A stretch of 64,000 nt of DNA, from contig NC_050099.1 of assembly GCF_902167145.1 (NCBI RefSeq), positions 61,336,942 through 61,400,941 of the forward strand, in the 5' to 3' direction. The notes under the pieces were generated by a model that had not been told where the DNA came from, ran no database searches, and worked only from the letters and a program-made list of their open reading frames with translations. The stretch comes from Zea mays. Lineage: Eukaryota; Streptophyta; Magnoliopsida; Poales; Poaceae. Numbering within the stretch: position 1 is the stretch's first letter; every line of letters begins with the position of its first letter. The position numbers and the translations under genes are program-made. Shown in pieces: positions 54,766-64,000 of this stretch.

Positions 54766-57700
54766 GACGACGATGATCTTTGTTTGATTTCACATCGGCA
54801 TTGTTCTCCGGTGATTAAATTGTGTATATGTGCTGTTTTGTTTTATTTTGTGGAGGCGAGGAACCCCGTGTTTTGCGTGGAGGAGAAGGCAAGTCGTTCA
54901 ACGCTCGTCGACGTTCGAAGTTATGCGCAAATCGGAATCGCCATCGTCCTTACAAACACCGATTGGGTTTGTTTATGGTGAGCCGATGCATGTTGCTCTT
55001 GATCGACTCGATTAATTATTTTGAATGGATGTGTGTAAAATGTTTCGATTATGCGCATTGGTGGGATCGCGTTTGCGATTGGAGAACAAGAGTTTATTCG
55101 ATGTATGCGATTTGTAGTCTGTACAATTATATTTTAGTCGATGTGGTGTACAATTGTGTTGGAGTGTGGGTAGGTATAAAAATGTTTTGGTTATAGGCCG
55201 TAGCAAGGTTGCCTTCACGTTTTGGTAAGCAAACATGTTGTGTTGTTTAATGTGATGAGTAAATTGGAAATACGTGGGATGCGAGGATTTAATTAGTGCA
55301 CGTAGGTGTGTGAGTGCCGTGGTGTGATATAGTAGTGGTGGCGTGAGATGTTTGTTTGAGGTGTGCGGGTATATGCCGCGATGTGGTTATGCTCGCAACG
55401 AGGAAAGATGTATGTATTGTGACACGACGCTTAGATCGCTATTATATGATCGTGTGAAGGATGCTCATGATGGTTGTGTGATTAAGGAGTGATGTAGTGG
55501 CAAGCGAGAAGTAAGTTTAATTTTTCAAACGATTAGTGGATAGTATCTATCGGTGTTCTCATGATTTTTGTTGTATGGCAATGTGATGCTTTGCTTTGTC
55601 AATTATCACATTCCATGCCCCTTTGGATAAATAAATGTCTTGTTGATCGATTAGAGGTCTTATACGAGCGTTATCGCAGCCCAATAATTATTGGAGGCGA
55701 GTAGCGTTCATAAGTCGGTCCTTGTTAAAATTGAAGAACAATCCGTTAAGATATGCACATAAGTGCTTTAGGTCCTTCAGTAGCAAGTAAGTCTTATGAA
55801 GTTTTATGCCAGACGTTAATGCCTCTATGTTAGACCTCCTAAAATATGGTGTTCTAAGTGACTTGTGTGTTGTCTTGTTTAAGTTGAGAAAAGGTTAAGA
55901 AACGTTAATTAACCTGCTCCCACCCATGTTTTGAGTTGCAATGTCTAAATGGGTTGCTAAGTCTTATGCTATGATTAGCCAACTAATGTGGAGGAGTCAA
56001 ATTCGTTAAGTGATTGTTATATATGTGTTGTCTCGGATTGCGATAATAATATGCAAGCCGACGTGTAGGATGTGTAGCAGCCTAGATTGTTACTCTGGCT
56101 AGCCGACTTGTTAGATGGCTTTGGTTAAGCTTGTAGTCACGATGAATTGTGTATTGTAGTCTATATGTGTGTGGTTATGGTCACGGATGAAAAGTAGTAG
56201 TGCTCAGGTGATGTCTAAATTAAGATGCAAACTATTGGTGAAGAGCGCTTCGATATTGATTGTTATAGAGAATGCGTCGTTGATTGGTTGTAGTAGTTTT
56301 AGTGCACTAAATGACTTGAATAAAATTTGCAAGTTGACTTGTTGGTTCTCATTTGATTGTTTTAACTCTAACAAATGGTAAAAGTGTTAGAATAATTCAA
56401 ATCTCTAGATCATGGCAATTCTTGAATTATATAGAAACTGAAATTCATTGATTGCTGTTTTGGACTGCACGCACTGTTTTAGTTATGCTGTATGTTTGAT
56501 GAACTAAATTGTGTTTTCTGTAGATATGTGCTATAGAAAAGTGGTAGATAACTTTATTATCTTGCTGGTGTTAAAATTTGACAAACATAGGTCTGACGGT
56601 TTAGGAGTTAGGATTTTTACAAATTCAGTAACTGAATCTGTCCAAATTCTGTACAGATTTCAGAAACTGCATTGTTTGCCTAATTTAATGTTACAATCTG
56701 TTCATGGTCATTATAAGAAAGTTGTAGATGCTTTTCTGATCTTGCTTGTGTTAAAATTTCATAAACACAGGCCTGATAGTTTAAGAGTTATGGATTTTAC
56801 AAACTGCTTGTTGTGTTCTGTCCTCTGTCAGAACAGATTTCAAAAACTGTAATGTTTGATTTGAATAAACCTGGAATCACTTCTTGGTGATTATAAAAGT
56901 TATGTAGTACTTTTTCTAAGCTTTCCAAAAAGTCTTGGATCACTATTTTTGGTGGTCTGAAGATTAAGTTATGGATGTTTAAAGTGTGAAGACTGAATCT
57001 GTCCAGTTTTGGACAGCACAGCCTTCATAGTATATTTTACCCTTGATACATGCTAAACCAGCCAGGGATGTTGATAAATAATTTGTAGAACATTTAATTA
57101 GCTTTCCAGAAAGTCTAGGATCACTTTGTTTGGATGTCTGAATCTTTTGTTGTGAATTTTGAAGCTGCAAGTCTGAATCTGTCCAAATCTGGACAGAGCT
57201 GCTGTGTTTGCACAATTCGACCTTGCTAAGTGTTTAATCAGGTTGTGATGAAAATACCAAAGTTGTAGAGCACTTTTTAAGCTTTCCAGAAAGTTCTAGT
57301 TTGCTATTTTTGGATTAATATTTGAAGAGTTATGATTAAAACAAGCAACTGCTGTATTGCTGTCCAAAAAAATTCTGCTAGTGCTCATTTGATTGTTAGT
57401 TCACCCGTTTGGCTAAAAATGTTTGGTTAGTACTTAAATAAATGTAGACTTGCCATGACTAAGCTTAATATTGCCTAAGTGTCCTGTTTTATATGTTTCT
57501 TCTCTAGTTGATTGTGATATAGGAGTTCATAGACATGAATGCATAGGTCCTATTTAAACTTACGTTATATTGGTTGCTCTTGTACGGACAATAGAAGAAC
57601 AAATGAACGATTAAGGTGAGCGTAGTAAATGCGTGTACTTGTGATATCGTGGTCATATTGTGTAAATAAATAAAATGTTGTCATCTCTTTAATGGTGTTA

Positions 57701-59003
57701 ATGATGAACGCCGATAACATACGAATAGCTAGCGCTTGCGTATAGTCGTTGCGGTGTCTTACAATTAAATGTTAGTTTGCTACCATGTATTTATATAGCT
57801 TGTGATATTTTTCATTGTATTCATATATATGCATCTTGCACCTCATATAGGACCGAGAGATGATGATCGAGCCAGTAATGTGGTGCCAACCACGAGATGC
57901 GGTCGGTGGACGACCTGAAGACCGATGGACATAACCAGGGGATGCTCGCCAAGCGAGTACCTCCCCTAGCAAACACTATCTAAGTGTTAAATTAAAGTCA
58001 AGCCCCAGTTTATTGCATAACCTGTTATTTATGCTATTTTACTACACTTATTGATTGTAGGATTTAATGTGCACTTAAGTGTAGGAGTTGTTTGAAACCC
58101 TAGTTGCATGATCTCAGGAATCCTATTGAGATGAATACTAGTATGCTAGGTCGAGTAGCTGCTTTACTAATTAGGGATCTCGGTAGAAGTTGAGTGATTT
58201 TTCTAGCACTCGCGCGAGGTCAGGACATTGATTGTACCCATTTTCATATCATACTGATGTTGGTTTGTGGGCAACAATCCATGGGGATTGGTTGTCTATG
58301 GGGTAAAAATTTGAATAAGGATTATGGTGTGGTACCGTGAGTCAAGCGTTTGAACGTACTAAACACATACCGAGAAATATGGTAAATCGGTAAGCCTAGT
58401 ACCTAAGTGAACCTGCCCGCAGACATATCCCCTCACGCGACCTCAGACGTGGTCTCCCATTCTGGTTATGGTGGGTACAAGTGCGGTCACTGCACGACGG
58501 CAGTCGGGGTCAGTGAGGCATTGTACGCCAAGGCGGTGAGCCCTGATCTGTTGCCAGGGAATCGACGGGGACGGTTGATGTGTGTGGGGATGGAGTGCCC
58601 CTACACGTCGTGTGTTTAGGTTTGCCTTGCAAGGTTTAAAAACTCGATTCGAATCGTCTGCTTCTCGCAGCTAATGAGACTGCTTGATCCATGCTGCTAC
58701 ATTGAGTAATAAGTGGAATGGTGCTGAGATGATACAAGATATTGATTGCTAAAAATGTTTGCTACTATGTATGAGTAGATAGTACACATTTAGCCTTAAG
58801 AGAGTCACACTTAAATTGGCAAAGTTAAAACTTGACTTAGAAACTCAGCTAGTGCTTTTGGCAACCAAACCCCACAGCCAAACAGCTGCATGTCTAGAGG
58901 TAGAGGAGTAGACTCCTCACACCGGGTAAGTCTAGCTGAGTATTAGTATACTCAGCCTTGCTTGTGGCACAATTTTTGCAGGTACTTCTTAGGTTGATTG
59001 GTT

Positions 59004-59090
59004 GATGGCGTGACTTGGCCTTCATCCCTGCCACCGGGATAGACGGTCGAGTGGGTTACTGCTTCCGCAGGTGAGGACCAGGAGGAGTAG
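59004..59090 (+). pseudogene. LTR micro-ORF remnant in element L
   Basis: The Asp-Gly-Val-Thr-Trp-Pro start and terminal TAG are kept at the same 87-bp spacing as in A and the solo LTR, but Trp in PPGW has become TAG and a 2-base difference upstream disconnects the ATG. Two further positions agree with A (Glu-Trp, Ala-Ser-Ala). Confidence 0.45.
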
Positions 59091-59403
59091 CGTGGCCAGG
59101 CTTCGCCATGTTACTCGGTTCTTCTCCGTTAGTTATTTCCGCTGCACTAAAGTTTATGGTTATTATTTCTGAAACTCCGATAATGTAATCACTAATTATA
59201 CTTATTAAATTTGTGGTATTGTGTTTTATTGTATTTCTCTGTGCCTCACCTTCGAGTGAGCTAGTGGTATTCGATCCTGGTAAGTGGTTTTATCGGACTA
59301 GATCCGAGGGACTGACGGGTTATTCCTGTTTAAGTGTGTTGCGGCCCTTAAGGGTGCGACTTGGGCACTTAAGCTGGAATAATTCGGGCGGTTCCGCCAC
59401 AGC

Positions 59404-59415
59404 TGGTATCGGAGC
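59404..59415 (+). other. Primer binding site of element L
   Basis: tggtatcggagc, one mismatch from the initiator tRNA-Met complement seen at 2336-2347, two bases after the LTR. Confidence 0.85.
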
Positions 59416-61079
59416 GAATACCATTACAGAGAAGTCAATAAGTCATAAATACCAACTTTTCAAAACTAAAACTTGCTAGAAACCAATGTTGGATAGATCG
59501 TCATGACGATCAGGATAGATCTAGGACGTGAAGCCTTAGGAAAATAGATGGGTAGCTAGGTGGCTATTTATATAGGCCATAAAGGCTACTACTACTATTA
59601 ATAAGGATGCTGTAGAAGCATCCGAAAAATTAGTTAGGTCTGAGAAGACGACTAGAATGAGCATGCATCCTGATTGTCGCATCATTGTCTCTTGTGCATC
59701 AACATGCTTCTCTCACCTTCATTCCAATAATAAGAAATTGTGAATAATGTGCTGTATTGCTAGGAACTGCAAAAGAAGTCTTATCCTGTGTGTCAAGATA
59801 GTCTTGACTAGGTTGTGTTATGTGCTTCTCTTGTCTGGCAAAAAAATGTTTTAATTGTTCAACCCTTTTTACAAAAAAAATGTTGACTGCTCTTCTCATG
59901 AAAAGACCCCCACTCCAAACAACCTTGAGTTTAGCAAGTGAAACCTTCTAAAAAAATCCTACTTGTGTTGGTATTTTCTAGCCCCCTTGAGTGTTTTACC
60001 TTTGAAGTTACACCTGCACAACTTATAGACCACCACAACTTGACCTCTAGACCAACCCAAGTCTCCTTGTGCACTTGTTGTGTCAAAAAAATTGTTGTTG
60101 GGTCTAGTTGCGCAAACCATATGCAAGCCATGTTTCTTTCCATAAATTCTTGCCCCTAAAATTTCATAGTATTTCTGTTGATCATCCTAGCTGATCCTGT
60201 TTGCCTACCTCTCCTTTTGCCTGGATCTGGTAATCCTTTTTCTTGTGAATCATGTTGGCTTTATCATCTAAATCTCGGGATCCCCTATTGATTCTGCTTC
60301 GTTATCTGGTTATCTACTATAACCCGTTCTCAAGTATCAGATGTTGATCTTGCCTAAATCTCTCATTTCTGTTCATTCTCATACCCCCCTTCTCCGAGGA
60401 TCATGACGCTGTGTTATCAATTTTTATCTCTAAACGGTGTATCCATCGGGTTCAATGGATTCCGTTGTTGTCCTTAGTTCTCTCATGCCTCTAAAAGCTC
60501 ATTAATCATGATCTCGTGAGTGCTTCCTTCTCATATCCCATCTCATACTAATCGCTGGCCTGCTAATCTCCGTGATGATCAAGAAATAATTCTCTGAGTT
60601 GAAGAAAATTCTCATGTGATGCTCTTTTGCCAACAATCTCTGCTTCAACTCCGGTCACATTCTTATTTTCTGAGCCATACTCTCATGGGCTCCATCTATC
60701 TGTGCTATGTGGATTTCTTATTGGTTGTGTCTAGTAATGGTGTTGCGACTAAAACACCTGATGGTGCCGCGACGAAACCGAGAGCCTACTATGGTGCACA
60801 CATAGTTGAGCTGCTCGGCACGCGCTGGTATCACGGTTAATAGTCGTGGTCCATTACGAGACTATACTGATGTGCTCTCTTTTGTGAACATCCTCTCAAA
60901 GGGATCGCTGCATTTTGTCTCAACATGCCGCGATATTCTATCCAAATCTATCTTCCGTATCTTGTCAGATCCCATCTCCTGAATTTGCATCCATCTCCAG
61001 CCTGGAAGTTACATGCTTCTCCACCCTTGAATATCCTCATTCGAATCTCGGGACGAGATTCTTTTTAAGGGGGGAAGGC
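59416..61079 (+). mobile_element. Internal region of element L (non-coding)
   Basis: 1.66 kb without gag or pol motifs in any frame. It ends with stem GAATCTCG/CGAGATTC (61043-61061) and purine run aaggggggaaggc before the 3' LTR. The element is therefore non-autonomous, probably moved by a Tekay-type partner such as A, with which it shares PBS, stem-loop, polypurine tract and LTR 3' third. Confidence 0.85.
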
Positions 61080-64000
61080 TGTGACACCCCAGGTGTCAGT
61101 TTCGTGTTATGTCGGGAGATTTGTCCCTAACGCGAATGCTCAGTGAAAGTTTCTATTTCTCGATCGTGTCTATCTCTGTCTATCAGGCTTTCTCTTGGAA
61201 GTTCACCGAATTTGGAGTTAATCGATCGCGAGAAACAACCAATTTTGGAGCGTGTTAAAAACTTTTAATTCTCGGAACAAATGCAGACTCGAAGATCATT
61301 CTCGAAATATAAATCTCATCTGAAGCTCTTTAAATCAAACTCTCAACGACTGTTATTTGATCTGAGCCCGAGTCTAATTTTTTCGAACCTTGATCTATGT
61401 TCGACTATTTTATTCGGATCCGTACTCTCAAACAGAATACTCAATATGTCGTCCTCTAATCATTTTTATCCGATTCGGCCAAATATCTTATGTCCGAACC
61501 GAATTCAAAACCCCGTATCGACAGCGATTTTAAATAGGCACGATTGGGTTTCTCCGACTAAAAATCCGAAGCCGATCGGAAGTCTGAGAGAAACATTTAT
61601 TTCTAAAATAGTGCGCGAGAAATTATTTCCGAGCGAATTCAAATCAAACTCTCGGCCGAATTAATCATTCAATTGTCCGTTCGTCCGAACTCTATTTCGC
61701 TCTATTTTTCCGTAGCGACGAATTCCACAGGAGCATTTTTATTCCAGAAAATAAATTAGCGCGGTCCGATTGGGTATTTTGGGCCAAGCCCATTCAGGCC
61801 CAATAGGCCCACTAAGGAAACCCTAACCCTACCTCATTCCTATAAATAGCAGCCCCCTCTCCTTGCACTTGGTTATTTTGCACTCCCACCCCTCAACAAT
61901 TTCCAGCCGCCACAACCTCCCTGTCTTCTTCCCCCACACGCAGCAGCACCTTCTTCCCAGCGCGCAGGGAGCTCGGCTCCCTTCCTCTCCATGGCGCCCA
62001 AGCCCTTCTTCCTCAAGCCGGCGCCCAAGCATGCTCCCTCCCCTGCCCTTCTTCTCCCATGGGCGCGAGCTCCACCTTCCCTGTTTTGGACGCCGCGCAG
62101 AAGCTCCTCCATGGCAGGCGCCCAGGCGAGCTTCCCCCATGGCGCTCGGCTCCCTGTTCCCTGGTGCCCTGTGGTCGCCCCCTTTTTCACCTGGACGCGC
62201 GCACCCCTCCTCTGGCTCGCCTCCCTTCAGGCAGGACCAGCTGCAGTTCTGCGCTCCACCTCCCATGGCGCCCCTGTGACTTCCATGGCCGCCAACCCTC
62301 CCTGCGAGCTCAGCTCCTCCCCATTCATGGCGCCCCCTGCTCTTCCCTGCCCGGCCAGGAAACGCCCAGGCCGGGTGCGCCTTGAGCTCGTCCCTGCTCC
62401 TCTCTCTCTCTACCAAGCGCGCCCTGCAATCTTCCCCAAGCTGTCTTCCTCCTCTCCCCAACGGCGCCCTCCTCTTTTCCTCTCTGTTCCAGACCGGCAT
62501 CAGGGCAGTGCGCGCAAGCTCTCCCAGCCAAGGACAACACCATCCCCTCCCCTGCTGCTGCTCGCCCCCTACCTCCTTTCCCCCTAGTGCGACAGCAAGG
62601 AACCCCTGTTCTGCCGGCAGCCAGGGCATCCAAGTTCTCTGCGCAGCGATGCCGGTCCAAAACAGCAGCCTCGGATCCCCTCCGCATCGCGTGCTTCGCT
62701 CGATCTGCGCAGTCCCGACCCACGCCGTCGCGTTGGTGTTTGGGGACAGCCCATGTCGTGTCGTTGATCTGCGCAGTTCGACCGTCTACGCGTCTCACTT
62801 CGCCGGATCTGCGCAGCCCCAACATCGACGACGTTCACCCCGGTGAGACGACGATGATCTTTGTTTGATTTCACATCGGCATTGTTCTCCGGTGATTAAA
62901 TTGTGTATATGTGCTGTTTTGTTTTATTTTGTGGAGGCGAGGAACCCCGTGTTTTGCGTGGAGGAGAAGGCAAGTCGTTCAACGCTCGTCGACGTTCGAA
63001 GTTATGCGCAAATCGGAATCGCCATCGTCCTTACAAACACCGATTGGGTTTGTTTATGGTGAGCCGATGCATGTCGCTCTTGATCGACTCGATTAATTAT
63101 TTTGAATGGATGTGTGTAAAATGTTTCGATTATGCGCATTGGTGGGATCGCGTTTGCGATTGGAGAACAAGAGTTTATTCGATGTATGCGATTTGTAGTC
63201 TGTACAATTATATTTTAGTCGATGTGGTGTACAATTGTGTTGGAGTGTGGGTAGGTATAAAAATGTTTTGGTTATAGGCCGTAGCAAGGTTGCCTTCACG
63301 TTTTGGTAAGCAAACATGTTGTGTTCTTTATGTGATGAGTAAATTGGAAATACGTGGGATGCGAGGATTTAATTAGTGCACGTAGGTGTGTGAGTGCCGT
63401 GGTGTGATATAGTAGTGGTGGCGTGAGATGTTTGTTTGAGGTGTGCGGGTATATGCCGCGATGTGGTTATACTTGCAACGAGGAAAGATGTATGTATTGT
63501 GACACGACGCTTAGATCTCTATTATATGATCGTGTGAAGGATGCTCATGATGGTTGTGTGATTAAGGAGTGATGTAGTGGCAAGCGAGAAGTAAGTTTAA
63601 TTTTTCAAACGATTAGTGGATAGTATCTATCGGTGTTCTCATGATTTTTGTTGTATGGCAATGTGATGCTTTGCTTTGTCAATTATCACATTCCATGCCC
63701 CTTTGGATAAATAAATGTCTTGTTGATCGATTAGAGGTCTTATACGAGCGTTATCGCAGCCCAATAATTATTGGAGGCGAGTAGCGTTCATAAGTCGGTC
63801 CTTGTTAAAATTGAAGAACAATCCGTTAAGATATGCACATAAGTGCTTTAGGTCCTTCAGTAGCAAATAAGTCTTATGGAGTTTTATGCCAGACGTTAAT
63901 GCCTCTATGTTAGACCTCCTAAAATATGGTGTTCTAAGTGACTTGTGTGTTGTCTTGTTTAAGTTGAGAAAAGGTTAAGAAACGTTAATTAACCTGCTCC
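61080..64000 (+). mobile_element. 3' LTR of element L (left part)
   Basis: Begins TGTGACACCCC after the polypurine tract and runs to the window end; matches 53000 to about 55920. It includes the TATA box near 61842-61848 and the GC-rich leader, with small indels relative to the 5' copy. Confidence 0.93.

Larger units (their letters stand above)
53000..59401 (+). mobile_element. 5' LTR of Tekay-related element L (6402 bp)
   Basis: Starts TGTGACACCCC inside the Tat gag and ends ...ttccgccaca before a PBS. 53000-55920 matches 61080-64000 with about 32 substitutions counted by eye (about 1.1 percent). Layout: U3 to TATAAAT (53762-53768), GC-rich leader to ccccg/gtgaga (54762), about 3.3 kb AT-rich, then the 3' third related to the LTR of A (from about 57990) with the 56-bp segment at 58926-58981. 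Left flank ccctc (52995-52999). At 6.4 kb it is unusually long for an LTR. Confidence 0.93.

Noticed and set aside
53793..54793. Several overlapping long ORFs on both strands in the L leader
   Set aside because: All frames are open because of GC-rich low-complexity sequence; the partner LTR breaks them with small indels.

Overview
The window looks like intergenic DNA from a large grass genome, most probably maize (Zea). About 58 of 64 kb is nested LTR retrotransposon and the rest is one small gene island. The basis is the mix of families (Tekay-type chromovirus, Tat-lineage Gypsy, Copia Sirevirus), a Ds-like hAT element with an 8-bp target duplication, Tourist/MULE-like MITEs and a plant-type intron-containing gene. 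No bacterial features are present.

Layout. (1) 1-13192: chromovirus 'A', with the right part of its 5' LTR, PBS, an intact extra ORF upstream of gag, a broken gag-pol with chromodomain, and a complete 4.68-kb 3' LTR. (2) 13193-22360: the Copia Sirevirus into which A inserted. Its gag is interrupted by a minus-strand Sirevirus solo LTR (14084-19596, 5-bp TSD gtttc). That solo LTR is itself split by a 4.3-kb Tekay-like solo LTR (14696-19030). (3) 22361-30452: a non-coding large-LTR element (LARD-like) inserted in the Sirevirus RT; one of its LTRs carries a 396-bp Ds-like element. (4) 30450: a rearrangement junction with 3-bp microhomology, fusing the LARD 3' LTR to the last 271 bp of a Tat-lineage 5' LTR. 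(5) 30453-42818: the rest of that Tat element (Huck/Flip type by eye): gag-PR, RT, two RNase H-like regions, IN, a 4.1-kb non-coding tail with tandem repeats, and a 3' LTR. (6) 42819-48788: the gene island, with an apparently intact seven-coding-exon TBC/RabGAP gene on the plus strand, a MULE-like MITE in its last intron, a Tourist-like MITE and a short unrecognised ORF. (7) 48789-52999: LTR, PBS and gag of a second Tat copy. (8) 53000-64000: a Tekay-related non-autonomous element with 6.4-kb LTRs and only 1.7 kb between them, inserted in that gag; its 3' LTR runs off the window.

Most interesting signal. The LTRs of three diverged Tekay-like families share a conserved 3' third. It contains a 56-bp GTAAGT...CAG segment with an internal perfect hairpin, followed by a 93-bp reading frame (30 codons plus stop) whose differences between families are largely synonymous or conservative and whose stop is kept although its codon changed. 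A second coding-like block lies about 1 kb upstream in two of the families. LTR 5' ends form short hairpins with a compensatory base-pair change, and the same stem-loop precedes the polypurine tract in three families. Together with TATA boxes and strong donor-like sites in the LTRs, this suggests spliced leaders and a small LTR-encoded peptide. That is an inference needing RNA and comparative tests.

Most retrotransposon reading frames are dead, and many stops are CAG to TAG. Several of these can be read directly against a second copy in the window, as expected from CHG-methylation-driven deamination.
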